From Phyllostachys edulis (taxonomy: Eukaryota > Streptophyta > Magnoliopsida > Poales > Poaceae), in the NCBI GenBank assembly GCA_036346405.1, contig CM070554.1:40600204-40664203 (forward strand): a stretch of DNA of 64,000 nucleotides, written 5' to 3'. The notes under the pieces were generated by a model that ran no database searches, had not been told where the DNA came from, and was given only the letters and a program-made list of their open reading frames with translations. Positions within the stretch are counted from its first letter, which is position 1, and every line of letters begins with the position of its first letter. The position numbers and the translations under genes were made by a program. Shown piece after piece: positions 34,045 to 46,227 of this stretch.

Positions 34045-37000
34045 TCTAATAACAGCCCAAAATTTCAACTTTTAGTTGAAAATAAATTTTAGTTATTTTT
34101 GTGGAAGTTTTCGAATTTTAAAAGCTTTTCAATATTTATTTCAAAGCCAAAACAAATTTATTTGAAAAATTAAATACCAAATATAAGTTGGAAATATTTT
34201 ATTCAAGTCCAAAATGCCTTCGAATTTCGTGAATTTTCTCATAATTTTTGGATTTTATTTGCTATATTCTAAAGCCTTTTTATTTACTAGATTTATTTTA
34301 ATTGGAAAATCAAAAGAATATCCCAAAGCTTGGGCGAATCCATCCTCTACCACTTTCCTTCCCCGCATGGATGGCCTGCTCACCATTTCACCGCATAAAT
34401 CTCACTGTTGATCTAAATCGAATGGCCGAACACCACCCGCTCCTTTCTTCTTTTTCAAGATCGAAAAGTGGGCTCGCCGACGCCCACATCATCGCTCCTT
34501 CCTTCTCTTCTTCCCCGCTTCTTCCTCGTCGCGTGTCCGCCATTGCGGTTTTCAAAGACCTTCCAAACTCGTCCAAATCTGCCCGGATCCTCCCCGATTC
34601 TGCGCGCATTGAATTCGCTACGTCAAACCACGTCCAACCCGAACTTGTCCCTTCCATCTCCGGACCCAAATCCCCGTAATCTTGTCGATGACCTCGCATG
34701 GCCTTCGTGCTCTCCACGACAATTCAACCTCGCCCGCGCCCAATAAAAGGGAGCACCGGGACCGCTTTGCCTCTCACCTTAGCGCGCCACTCACGATCTC
34801 TCTCTCTTTCTACCCCCAATTTCAAAGATTCTCACCGCCGACCGAAGGAGCTTCAACCTCCAATTCCGCCACTGTCAAGCCCGCTCCACCCTCGTCATCT
34901 ACGCCTTCAGCTTCGCAACGTCACCACAAACCTCGTGCGCGCACTCACTCGGCTCGAGGACCACCAGAGCACCTCCTTCACCGTCGACCTAAAACCGCCA
35001 CCGCCAAAGCTCGCTGTTGACGACCAAAACGCCGCGCCCTCTCGCATCTTTGGTGAGCATCACGTTCAGCGTTGTCCCCTCTCTCTTTTTGCACTCACTC
35101 ACGCTCCTCGCAGTGGCGCGTAGGGCCGGCAAGGGTGTCGCCGAGCACCGCCGCCGGCTCGCGTGGCGCACGCCGTAAGTGCCACATGGCACCACATCGA
35201 AGCCAGGTCAGCCTTTATGCTTACGTGGCTGCCCACGTGGCGCTTGCGCCAACGCACCCGCACCCTTTCGCGCTGTAGCATGCACCGAGTTCACCGTGGA
35301 CATTTGACCACGCATGGACTCAGTCCATTGACTGCGGGCCTACATGTCAGTGAACCATTCGCTTTTCCTTTAAGAAAATAAATCGGCTGAAAATTGAATT
35401 TTCTGAGGGCCGACGTCAGCGTGCGCAATAACTCAAATTTTCTTTAGAAAAACAATTCGGAAAAATCAATAAAATATGAAATTAGGGTTTCTTTAGAATT
35501 TAAAATTCCAGGAGCTTGTATTTCTTCATACGAACTCCGATTTAGGTGATTCAAAATTTTAAATTTATATAAATTCAAGATCTAGCTAACTAAACTAAAA
35601 TTATTTGATTTGGAGTTAATTTGAATCTTCATTTGAATTTATTTGAGTTTTATTTGAATTTGTCGATTTTCACAGATAGATTTTAACGACTCTAGAGCTT
35701 GACCCCTCTAACGATTTAGAGTATCAGGACTTCGAGCAAGGCAAGTTATACCATTGATCATGTTGATCCCACTATTTTAAATTTATTTAACTCTGTTTTT
35801 AAATTATTATTGCATGCATACTTCTATTCAGCTATTTTAAATTCTTCTTTAAATCCTTAGTTACGCCAATTCCTTTGTATAGCCAATTTTGATTTCTGAA
35901 ATATCATTTCCTTGTCATCATAGTCAAAATAACATTTGAAAAATTCATGCTTAGTCAATGCTTAGACTAGAATTTTGTATTTGGAAGATTTTAGCCAAAT
36001 TATTCAAACTTTGTTTAAATTGAGTCTATCGTATTGTTTTACTATAGAAAGCTTATAAAATGATTTTACTTCAAAAATAAAATCAAAATTGGTTTGGACT
36101 TAGGCGAAATGGATAGTTGGTGGGTGCAGGTTTATGCACGGGCTCAATCCGGGTAGGGTTGAGACCCAGTGGTTATTTTGAAAGTCGCCTAAGTCAGTTA
36201 AGGACCGGTCTTCGAGCCACATCTTGCTAAGCTCCATCGTACTACCACATGTTCTGTGTGGGCAAAACTAGGCTTAATAATTTGTAATACCTTACTATTA
36301 TTTGTGCCATGTTGTTGTATGGGTGTCGGTTCGACAGTAGTCCCATTGGGCGCAAGAGGGGGCTTCCGGAGGATGGTTAATCCAATGGAAGTGAAACCTT
36401 AGCAGGCATAAATACTGTAGGGTAGAACATTGTAAAGGCCTTGTGATAATTGCTTAGTCGCACACCTTCGGAGGCATGTATTGGCCGATATTAAAAGCAA
36501 ATTATCTCTTGTGGGTAAAGTTGTACCACCTCTACAGAGTGTAAAACTATTCGAATAGCCGTGTCCACGGTCATGGACATGCTGAGCAAAGCCACTCTAA
36601 GTTAGACTTTGTTTTTGGTTTTAAAATGTTTTTAGCAAATGATTTAAGGATGGTTAATCCTTATGGTAAAATTGGGCGGTTAGCCATGTGATAGGAGGGT
36701 ATCATTCACAATTCATTTCTAGAGGTTATCCACTATAAAACTGTCAATTTAAAATCTGATTTTAGTTATAGATTAAAAATGGCATGGGAAATTATTATGA
36801 ATATTTAAACTAAAAATACTGCTTTATGCAAAATAGACCATATTAGCCTCACTTTTGTACTTATGCATGTATCATACTCTTTTATTGGGTGTAACTTGTG
36901 AGCAAAGAAGTTTGTGCTCACTCTTGCTAAATAATATTTATTTAGGAGAAGACTTCTACCAAGACGGTGAGAATCTAGACGTTTAGGCCTACACCCTCAG

Positions 37001-37216
37001 ATGATTGCCTGTGGCGCATTGTGTGGCTCACCTACTACTTATTTTCGCTGTGTTATTTTTTTTGCCCTCAGGCCCATTTTATAATAAACTCTAATTGATA
37101 TTAAATAAATGTGTGATATGATTGTGATGTCACTTTTGTACGACTGTGTACACTAGCTATCCTGTACTAGTGTATGAACACAGAGAATTTGAGATCCTTC
37201 ATTCCCGGGTTCAACA
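34045..37216 (+). repeat. 5' LTR of the Gypsy element
   Basis: About 3172 bases. The start (TCTAATAACAGCCC) is a degraded form of the 3' LTR start TGTAACATTTC. It ends GGGTTCAACA four bases before the PBS. A TATA-like AATAAAAG is at 34741-34748; the 3' LTR has AGAAAAGG at that place. ORFs in the Arg/Pro/Ser-rich stretch 34.3-35.4 kb are incidental. Confidence 0.92.
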
Positions 37217-37220
37217 AAAG

Positions 37221-37232
37221 TGGTATCAGAGC
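37221..37232 (+). other. Primer binding site of the Gypsy element
   Basis: TGGTATCAGAGC, the consensus complementary to the 3' end of initiator Met-tRNA, four bases after the 5' LTR end. Confidence 0.95.
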
Positions 37233-38292
37233 CATATCGACTGTAGGTCGTGGCTTAGAATGGATAAAACCCTTAAGGACTTATTTTTGAAAACTAAAAA
37301 TATTTTGGTCTTTCTAGTGTCCTTTCTCAACCCTTCTCTTTTAAAATGGTTACTAACTCATCTCTCTCTCAAAAAAATTGTAGATGGTCAAGCAATCAAT
37401 GCCATTTCCCACGTGATCTTCACTGACACCTGGTCGCAGCTTATGGAAGATGATGCAACATCTCATTTTCAGAGAGGCCCACGCATCAGTGGATACAAAT
37501 ACGTGGTGGGCGATTAGGATCATTGGAGGGTAGAGGTGATACTCTACTCCAAATTGCAACCAAACACGGAGTTTTACATCTTTGACGCTCCGATGCAACG
37601 TGCCACCTTTCTAGAGGCATCCAAGACGCAGCCAGGGAAGCCATTTGTCGACTTCACCACATCTACAAACATCGCTTCGACGGTATCGGATTTCATTACT
37701 ACCCGATGCACGTCCCCACCCAGCTTGGGAGTACCTTTCGCTCGGCTAGAGATGAAGAATTTCCAGAGCTGACTCATCAGGTAGACCTGACTAAGGTTAT
37801 GGACCATGCCTACTAGCACACGTTGGATGAGCTACACGCCACCCATTAGAAGCTAGAAGCCGCAGAAAAGGAGCTGGCTCACTATAGGGCATGCAAGGCT
37901 AGTTCTAGCGAGCCAGACTATACCCTTGTTACCCCTTAGAGGTTATCCTTAGCTTGATCATTAGAATGCTAAATATGAGCTACCAATATCCTTTGTGGTA
38001 GCCATAATCAATTAATAAAATCAATTAATAAAAGAGCTATTTTGAAAATTTGCTCTTTGCCTTGTGCTTGTTTGGTTCTCTGCTATTTAGATTTATCCCT
38101 TTAGTGCTCTCCTTCTCTCTTCTAAGTCTTATGAGAATCCAAACAGATGGTGACTACCCACACCTAAGTGGCGCCAGGACAAGGAATGAGAATGTTGATT
38201 ATCGAGGACCCGCTCAAGAACCACCACCACCACCGGCAGAAGGACCGGACTAGTGTCAGATGATGGCCAACTAGACTCATCTGATCGACCTG
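37233..38292 (+). other. Gypsy leader between PBS and gag
   Basis: No continuous coding frame. A stretch near 37390-37830 has protein-like patches (for example the frame at 37536-37772) but no recognised domain. Probably untranslated leader or a decayed 5' part of gag. Confidence 0.5.
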
Positions 38293-39179
38293 TTGGCACA
38301 ATCCCTCAACAGCACTCAGAATGCGCAGGCCACAACAACTCATGCTCCGCCTCCACCCCCGCCAAGAGCAACAATGTCTGAGTTCATGAGGATGCGTCCA
38401 CCCACCTTTTCAAGCAGTACAGAACCAGTGGATGCAGATGTTTGGTTCTGGGCTATTGGAAAGAAGCTGGACATCGCTCAGTGCACGGATCGAGAGAGGG
38501 TTCTATTCACCTCTCACCAGCTAAATGGACCTGCTTCCGAGTGGTGGGACAACATCAGTGTCTCGCATGCCAATGCCCAAGAAATCACCTGGAATGAGTT
38601 TGTGCGGGGCTTTTGCCGCGCACACATCCCCGCAGGGATGATAACTTTGAAGAAGAAGGAATTCCGCTCACTTCGCCAAGGCAACCGCTCAGTGAGCGAC
38701 TATCTACACAAGTTTAACTAGCTTGCTCGCTACGCCCCAGAAGACATGGCTAAGGATGAAGATAGGCAGGAGCGATTCTTGTAGGGATTGAATGATGAAC
38801 TCTCAGTCTGCCTGATCTCTCAAGACTTCACTGACTTTCAGCAGTTAGTGAACAAAGCTATTTGCCAAGAAGGCAAACATCAAGAGATGGAGAATCGCAA
38901 GCGCAGGATGGCTACCTAGAAATTCAACCTGTGGGTCTTTCCAAGCCCCGCTTCACTCAAATTTCACCACCTCAGCGTGGAAGGTTCCAATTCTCAACAT
39001 CCAGGGCCCTAGCACTAGCACAGCACCCCAACACTTCTAGCTTCGACGATAGTTCATCCGGAGGCCAATTCCAAGCAGAAGAACTCGACCTCCTCAAAGA
39101 TCGAGTGACCTATTTTCACTATAATGAGACGGGCATTATACGAATAAATGCCCAAAGAAACAGCAAGCTGTGGCCCTAG
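38293..39179 (+). pseudogene. gag: Gypsy gag, with in-frame stops
   Basis: Starts at the ATG at 38293 with a Pro-rich lead, then the retrotransposon gag domain: MRPPTFSSSTEPVDADVWF, WAIGKKLD, LNGPASEWWDNI, WNEFVRGF and FRSLRQGNRSVSDYLHKFN. A TAG closes the frame at 38721. The same frame continues with LARYAPEDMAK and another TAG near 38783. The CCHC knuckle expected near 39100 is unrecognisable (VTYFHYNETGIIRINA). Capsid role inferred from family. Confidence 0.88.
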
Positions 39180-39589
39180 CCAGGTCAACTCCAGGAGCTC
39201 CAACCACCAGCGGCACCCTAAAGCCGACGATTCAGTACATGAAGGGATATGTAAATCACGTCACCGCAGAGGAAGCCCAGGCAGCACCAGATGTCGTTCT
39301 TGGTACGTTCCTCATTAATTCGATACCAGCTTCAGTCTTATTTGATTCTAAAGCTTCACATTCTTTCGTTTCGAATAAGTTTGTGGGAAAATATGGGTTA
39401 TCTATCTCTCCCTTAGTTAACCCTATAATAATCCATTCTCCGGGCTCAGAAATGAGGACCAGTTCTCTATGCCCAAACCTTACCCTGGAAATATCCGAAG
39501 TATCTTTCTTGGTAGACTTGATAGTCTTGTACTTTCAAGGTTTGGATGTGATTCTTGGAATGGACTGGCTAGCCAAGAATCAAGGATAG
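39170..39589 (+). pseudogene. Gypsy aspartic protease with altered active site
   Basis: Retropepsin-like domain: GTFLINSIPASVLFDSKASHSFVS, then LIVLYFQGLDVILGMDWLAK near the end. The catalytic triplet is DSK rather than DSG/DTG. The frame closes at TAG, 39587-39589. Upstream it overlaps the end of gag in another frame. Confidence 0.88.
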
Positions 39590-39691
39590 ATAGACTGTGC
39601 CAATAGGTCTATCACTCTCACCAATGAGGAAGGGATTATAGTAGAATTCAGACCCAAGACTTCCACAGGAAGATGTTCCATTCTGACCAGC

Positions 39692-40402
39692 TTGAAGGAA
39701 GTAAAGCTTGAAGATATACCAGTGGTACAAGAGTACCCAGATGTATTTCCTGAGGAGTTACCCGACATGCCACAGGATAGGGACATAATGTTCTTAATTG
39801 ACTTAGTCCCAGGGACCACTCCAATTTCGAAGCAACCCTACAGAATGTTGGCCAATGAGTTAGCAGAACTAAACAAGCAGATTGAAGAGTTGTAGAGCAA
39901 ATGGTATATTCAACCGAGTTCATCGTCTTGGGGAGCTCCAGTACTATTTGTCAAGAAGAAAAACAATATTATGAGAATGTGTGTGGACTACAGATCACTC
40001 AACGAAGTAACAATCAAGAACAAGTACCTGTTACCCAGGATTGATGATCTGTTTGATCAGCTGAAAGGAGCAAGCATCTTCTCGAAGATTGATTTAAGGT
40101 TCGGCTATCACCAACTAAAGATCAGACCAGAAGATATTCCCAAGACTGCCTTCACAACCAGATATGCACTGTACAAGTTTACAGTAATGTTTTTCAGTTT
40201 GACAAACGCCCCTGCTTATTTCATGAATATGATGAACAAAGTGTTCATAGAATTCTTGAATAAGTTTGTGGTTGTTTTCATCGATGACATTCTCATCTAC
40301 TCAAAAGATGAAGAAGAGCATGAGAAGCATCTCAGAATAATTTTGGAAAAGCTCAGGGGCATCAGCTTTATGCCAAATTTAGCAAGAGCAAATTTTGGCT
40401 AA
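39692..40402 (+). pseudogene. Gypsy reverse transcriptase
   Basis: RT begins with YPDVFPEELPDMPQDRDI and the conserved PYRM block, is broken by TAG at 39893-39895, and resumes as SSWGAPVLFVKKKN, RMCVDYRSLNEVTIKNKYLL, IDLRFGYHQLKI and the catalytic FIDDILIYSKDEEEHEKHL. In FIDD-type Gypsy RTs the two Asp bind the metal ions, and both are present. The frame is lost at 40402, just before the connection to RNase H. Confidence 0.92.
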
Positions 40403-40407
40403 GTCAA

Positions 40408-41031
40408 GTGGCCTTCCTCGGACATATTGTGTCAGTAGGAGGAGTTACAGTAGATCCCACCAAGGTCGAAGCCGTAATGGATTGGAAGCAATCCAAATAC
40501 GTCACTAAAGTGAGGAGTTTTCTCGCTCTAGCTGGGTACTACCGCAGATTTATTGAAGGTTTCTCCAAAACCGCTAGACCCATGACTCAACTTCTGAAGA
40601 AGGAGAAGAAATTTGAATGGACAGATACGTGTGAGAAAAGTTTTCAAGAGTTGAAGAAGAGGCTAGTTTCTGCACTTGTGCTAGTCTTGCCGGACATCCA
40701 TAAGGACTTCATGATTTTCTGTGAAGTATCCCGTCAGGGTGTCGAATGTGTGCTGATGCAAGAAAGAAAAGTCGTAGCTTATGCATCTCGTCAGCTGAGG
40801 CCACATGAAGGAAATTATCCAACTCATGATCTAGAGTTAGCAGTAATTGTGCATACTTTGAAAATCTGGCGGTATTATCTTATTGGTAATCGCTGTGAGA
40901 TTTTTACGGATCATAAGAGTCTGAAATACATCTTCATCCAGTCAGAGCTTAATATCCGGCAAAGGAGATGGTTGGAACTGATAAAGGATTACGACCTTGG
41001 AATCCATTATCATCCCGCAAAGCGAATGTAG
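40408..41031 (+). pseudogene. Gypsy RT connection and RNase H
   Basis: VAFLGHIVSVGGVTVDPTKVEA and SFLALAGYYRRFIEGF (RT thumb/connection) are followed by RNase H: FCEVSRQGVECVLMQ, VVAYASRQLRPHEGNYPTHDLEL and CEIFTDHKSLKYIF. The first catalytic Asp (normally CDAS) is Glu here. The frame breaks at 41029 where a one-base shift would join it to NVVADAPKVK. Confidence 0.9.
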
Positions 41032-41379
41032 TAGCAGATGCCCCGAAAGTAAAGGCGATTGCAACACCATGTTGGTTCAAGATAATCACAGAATTGTATG
41101 AAGAACTAAAGCACTTAAACTTGGAGATTATCAAGAAGGGTCGTAAACACTCTAGAAGTTCAACCAACCATTCGAGTTAGATCGTGGAGAAACAAAAAGA
41201 AGATAAGGATATCAAGGAAATCTGATATCAAGAAGAACATGAGAAGAGGCAAAGCCCCAAGATTTTCAGAGGATGAGCAAGGAACAGTGTGGTTTGGAAA
41301 CCGCATCTGTGTACCTAATCATCAGGAAACCATGTAGTTGATTCTGAAAGAGGCACATGAATCGCTTTACTCTATTTAT

Positions 41380-42110
41380 CCCAGAGTACCAAGATATACC
41401 AGGAACTGAAGGAAAAATATTGGTGGGTCAGCATGAAGCAGGAAATCACTGAGTTTGTTGCACATTGTGATGTATGCCAAAGGGTCAAGGCAGAACATCA
41501 AAGGCCCGCTGGTTTGCTACAACCATTACCAATTCCCGAGTGGAAATGGGAGGCAATTGGTATGGATTTCATCACTAGACTTCCTAGGACCCAATCAGGA
41601 TGTGATTCCATCTGGGTGATAATTGATCGGTTGACTAAAGTGGCTCACTTTATTCCAGTTAAGACCACCTATAGAATCAACAAGTTAGCAGAGTTGTACA
41701 TGGCTAGGATCATCTGTCTGCATGGAGTACCCAAGAAGATCGTGTCCGACAGAGGTTCGCAATTCACATCAAGATTTTGGCAGAGCTTGCATGAAGTCTT
41801 GGGAATCAGACTCAACTTCAGTACAGCTTATCATCCCCAAACAGATGGCCAGACAGAAGATGTGAATCAGGTTCTAGAAGACATGCTTCGAGCTTGTGCC
41901 ATAGATTATAAGAGAAGTTGAGACAAGAATATGCCCTACGCAGAATTATCGTACAACAACAGCTATCAAGCCAGTTTACAGATGTCTCTATTTGAAGCCT
42001 TGTACGGCAGGAAGTGTAGAACTCTCCTTTAGGATCAAGTAGGAGAACATCGTTCTTTGGACCGGAGTTGATCAAAGAAGCCGAAAAGTAAGGTAAAACA
42101 ATAAAAGAAC
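41380..42110 (+). pseudogene. Gypsy integrase
   Basis: The zinc finger is only partly readable (CDVCQRVKAEHQRPAGLLQ). The core has Asp in WEAIGMDFITRLP, Asp in KKIVSDRGSQFTSRFW and Glu in HPQTDGQTEDVNQ, so all three acidic residues survive. The main ORF (41433-41921) ends in TGA where the family has Trp (S*DKN). It continues as NSYQASLQMSLFEALYGRKC to a TAG at another Trp position near 42030. Confidence 0.92.
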
Positions 42111-42116
42111 GCCGAA

Positions 42117-42620
42117 GTGGCCCATCCCGATAAAAAGAGTTATGCTGATAGCCGTCGGAGAGATTTGTCCTTTGAGATAGGAGACTTTGTCTATCTCAGA
42201 GTTACTCCACTTAGAGGAGTAAGGAGATTCCGGACAAAAGGGAAACTCACACCCAGATTTGTTGGACCTTACAAGATTTTGGCAAGAAGAGGTGAAGTTG
42301 CTTACCAGTTGGAGCTGCCAACATCTCTATCTGCAGTACATGACGTCTTCCATGTTTCTCAATTGAAGAAATGTCTTAGAGTGCCAACAGAGGAAACACC
42401 GCTTGAGAGAATCGACCTTTAGGAAGATCTCACCTATGTGGAGCAGCCAATCAAGATTCTCGATGTGGCAGAACGAATCACTAAAAGCAAAGTTATCCGT
42501 TCATGCAAGGTCCAGTAGAGTAATCATTCCGAAGAAGAAGCTACCTAGGAGCGAGAAGAAAATTTGAAAGCCAAGTATCCCCACCTTTTTGTTGACAAGT
42601 CCGAATCTCGTGGTCGAGAT
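42117..42620 (+). pseudogene. Integrase C-terminus and chromodomain-like tail
   Basis: DFVYLRVTPLRGVRRFRTKG, then FVGPYKILARRGEVAYQLEL and VHDVFHVSQLKKCLRVPTEE: the integrase C-terminal module of Tekay/Del elements. After a TAG at 42420-42422 the same frame reads EDLTYVEQPIKILDVAERIT and a chromodomain-like KVIRSCKVQ...SNHSEEEAT...ERE. The two aromatic Trp positions are TAG stops. In intact relatives this tail guides insertion into heterochromatin. Confidence 0.88.
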
Positions 42621-42639
42621 TCTCTTTAAGGGGTAGGCT
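42621..42639 (+). other. Polypurine tract of the Gypsy element
   Basis: TCTCTTTAAGGGGTAGGCT lies directly before the 3' LTR start. The AAGGGG core is the plus-strand primer site. The position just after the SRGRDSL end of pol matches other Tekay/Del elements. Confidence 0.75.
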
Positions 42640-45600
42640 TGTAACATTTCAAAATTTCAAATTTCATTGAAAATAAACTTTAATTATTTTTGTGGAATTT
42701 TCTGAAATTTTAAAAGCTTTTCCCTATTTATTTCAAAGCCAAAAAAATTTATTTGCAAAATTAAATACCAAATATAAGTTGGAAATATTTTATTTAAGTC
42801 CACAACGCCTTTGAGAATTTCTGTGAATTTTCTCATAAGTTTTGGATTTTATTTGCTATTTTCTAAAGCCTTTTGATTTACCAGATTTATTTTAATTGGA
42901 AAATCAAAAGAAAATCCCAAAGACGATGCTTGGGCTGAATCCATCCTCACTCGCTTTCCTTCCCGCACGGATGGTCTGCTCACCATTTCACCGCATCTAA
43001 ATCACATCGTTGATCTAAATCGAACTATTCGAACACCAACCGCTTCTTTCCTTCTTTTCTGCCACCGACAAGTGGGCTTGCCGACGCCCACGTCATCGTC
43101 TCCTTCCTTTCTTGTCCGCGCGTCCGCCATTACCGGTTTTCGAAGACCTTCCAAACTCGTCTAGATTCGCCTGGATCCTCCCCGATTTCGCGTGCATTGA
43201 ATTCGCCACGTCAAATTGTGTCCAACCCGGCCTTGTCCCTTTCATCTCCGGCCCGAAATCCCCGTAATCTCGCCGATGACCTCGCATGGCCTTCGTGCTC
43301 ACCACGATGATTCAACCTTGTCCGCGCCCTAGAAAAGGGAGCACCGGGACCGCCTTGGCCTCCTCACCTCAGCGCCGCCACTCACGTAGCCTCTCCCTCT
43401 CTCTAGAGCCCCAATTTCAAAGATTCTCGCCGCAGACCGAAGGAGCTTCAACCTCTGATTCCACCGTTGTCAAGCCCGCTCCGCCCCCGTCGTCTATGCT
43501 TTCGGCTTCGCAACATCACCACGAACCTCGTGCGCGCACTCAATTGGCTCGAGGACCACCGGAGCACCTCCTTCATCGTCGACCTAAAACTGCCGCCGCT
43601 AAAGCTTGCCGCCGATGACCAAAATGCCACGCCCTCTCAGATATTCGGTGAGCATCACGCTCGTTGTTGTCTCTCTCTTTGCGCCACTCACACTCCCTCG
43701 CCGTGGCGCAGAAGGCCGCAAAGGGTGTCGCCGAGCACCGCGGGTCTGCGTGCTGCGTGGCGGCACACATAAGCGCCACATTAGAGCCAGGTCAGCCCTT
43801 GTGCTTACGTGGTGCCTCGTGGCGCTTACGCCAACAAGATCCGCACCCTTCAAGACTGTAGCATGCACCAAGTTCACTGTGGATAGTTGACCGCGCATGG
43901 ACTCAGTCCATTGACTGCGGGCCCACATGTTAGTGACCCATTCGCTTTTCCTTTAAGAAAATAAATTGGCCAGAAATTGAATTTTCTGAGGGTCATTGTC
44001 ACAGGCTAATAACTCAAATTTTCTTTAGAAAAACAATTTGGAAAAATCAATAAAATATGAAATTAGGGTTTCTTTAGAATTTAAACTTCCAAGAGCTCGT
44101 ATTTCTTCATACGAACTCCGATTTAGGTGATTCAAATTTCTAAAATTATATAAATTCAAGATCTAGCTAACTAAACTAAAATTATTTGATTTGGAGTTAA
44201 TTTGAATGTTCATTTGAATTTATTTGAGTTTTATTTGAATTTATCGATTTTCACGATAGATTTTCGATTTAATTCGAGAGCTTGACCCCTTTGAGGATTT
44301 ACAGTATTAGGACTTCAAGCAAGGCAAGTTATACAATTGATCATGTTGATCCCACTATTTTAAATTTATTTATTTAATTATTATTGCATGCATACTTCTA
44401 TTCAGCTATTTTAAATCCTTTATTTAAATCCCTAGTTATTCCAATTCCTTTGTATAACTAATTTTGATTATTGAATTATCATTTCTTTGTCACCATAGTC
44501 AAAATAACATTTGAAAATTTTATGCTTAGTCAATGCTTAGACCAGAATTTTGTATTTGGGAGATTTTAGCCAAATTATTCAAACTTGGTTTAAATTGAGT
44601 CTATCGTATTGTTTTACCATAGAAAGCTTATAAAATGATTTTACTTGAAAAATAAAATCAAAATTGGTTTGGACTTAGGCGAAATGGATAGTTGGTGGGT
44701 GCAGGTTTATACACCTGCTCATCAGGGTAGGGTTGAGACCTAGGGGTTATTTTGAAAGTCGCCTAAGTCAGTTAAGGACCGGTCTTCGAGCCGCATCTTG
44801 CTAAGCTCCACTGTGCTACCACATGTTCTGTGTGCGCAAAACTAGGCTTAATAATTTGTAATACCTTACTGTTATTTGTGCCATGTTGTTGTATATGTGT
44901 CGGTTCGACAGTAGTCCCATTGGGCGCAAGAGGGGGCTTCCGGAGGATGGTTAATCCAATAGAAGTGAAACCTTAGCGGGCATAAATACTGTAGGGTAGA
45001 ACATTGTAAAGGCCTTGTGATAATTCCTTAGTCGCACACCTTTGGAAGCATGTATTGGCCGATATTAAAAGCAAATTATCTCTTGTGGGTAAAGTTATAC
45101 CACCTCTACAGAGTGTAAAACTATTCAAATAGCCGTGTCTACGGTCATGGACATACTGAGCAAAACCACTCTAAGTTAGACTTTGTTTTTAGTTTGAAAA
45201 TGTATTTAGCTATTGATTTAAAGATAGTTAATCCTTATGGTAAAATTTGGCGTTAGCCATGTGATAGGAGGGTATCCTTCGCCATTCATACTTGGAGGTT
45301 ATCCACTATAAAACTGTCAATTTAAAATCTAATTTTAGTTATAGATTAAAAATGGCATTGGAAATTATTATGAATATTTAAACTGAAAATGCTGATTTAT
45401 GCAAAATAGACCCTATTAGCCTCACTTGTTTACTTATGCATGTATCATACTCTTTTATTGGGTGTAACTTGTGAGCACGGAAGTTGTGCTTACTCTTGCT
45501 AAATAATATTTATTTAGGAGAAGACTTCTACCAAGACGATGAGGATCCAGATAGTAGTTTCACGCCTCCAGACGATTGTCTGTGGCGATCGTGTTTCTCA

Positions 45601-45792
45601 CCTACTACTTATTTCCGCTTATGTTATTTCTTTTGGTCTCAGCCCATTTTGTAATAAACTCGATTGATATTAAGTAAATGCGTGATATGATTGTAATGTC
45701 ACTTTTGTATGACTGTGTACACTACTAGCAATCCTGGACTAGTGTATGAACACAGAGAATTTGGGATCCTTTGTTTCCGGGTGCGTTCGACA
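42640..45792 (+). repeat. 3' LTR of the Gypsy element
   Basis: About 3153 bases, TGTAACATTTC to GCGTTCGACA, collinear with the 5' LTR throughout with many point changes and small indels. Followed by CAATT, matching the 5' flank. Confidence 0.93.
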
Positions 45793-45910
45793 CAATTGAA
45801 CCACTACTTTATTTAGTTTTTATGTCATATGCATTTTTTTTGTTCCTTTCTCTGTTTTCTGGTCAAAAAAATATTAGGAATTCACCGTTAAAGTTTACGT
45901 CATTCTTAAT

Positions 45911-46219
45911 AGGATTAAGTACATTGTCCATCCCTCAACTTTGCTCTAGTTTAATTTTCGTCCTTGAATCGTAATACCGGATAAAACGCATCCTCGAACT
46001 ATCAATACCGTAAAACTATCATTTATTTTTTAGAGCTGTTTCGTACATGTGTCAATACCGTGGAAAGCCACGTAGGTCAAATACCGATCAAAACCACTCT
46101 AAAACAGATGAAGGGGTATCTTTTGCACGGTATTGACAGTTTGAGGATATGTTTTATCCGGTATTACAATTCAGAGACGAAAATTAAGCTAGAGCAAGGA
46201 TGAACAATGTACTTAATCC
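45911..46219. mobile_element. Foldback MITE
   Basis: A near-complete inverted repeat. The left arm begins AGGATTAAGTACATTGTCCATC and the right arm, reversed, begins GGATTAAGTACATTGTTCATC. The arms also share TTTAATTTTCGTC and AATACCGGATAAAAC, meeting in a short loop near 46060. It is flanked by TTCTTAAT (45903-45910 and 46220-46227). No coding capacity. The superfamily is uncertain; an 8-bp duplication would fit hAT. Confidence 0.85.
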
Positions 46220-46227
46220 TTCTTAAT

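Larger units (their letters stand above)
34045..45792 (+). mobile_element. Ty3/Gypsy chromovirus, Tekay/Del-like, full length but dead
   Basis: Two long LTRs, PBS, gag, protease, RT, RNase H, integrase, chromodomain-like tail and PPT, in Gypsy order with integrase last. A perfect 5-bp duplication CAATT flanks it (34040-34044 and 45793-45797), so this is an intact insertion. The pol C-terminus (FVGPYKILARRGEVAYQLEL, VHDVFHVSQLKKCL, SRGRDSL) is characteristic of the Tekay/Del clade. Every ORF has stops or frameshifts. It lies just upstream of the rhodanese gene in the opposite orientation. Confidence 0.95.

Noticed and set aside
34302..35381. ORFs in the Gypsy 5' LTR (and 43093-43928 in the 3' LTR)
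   Set aside because: Same sequence in both LTRs, open in several frames, no domain.
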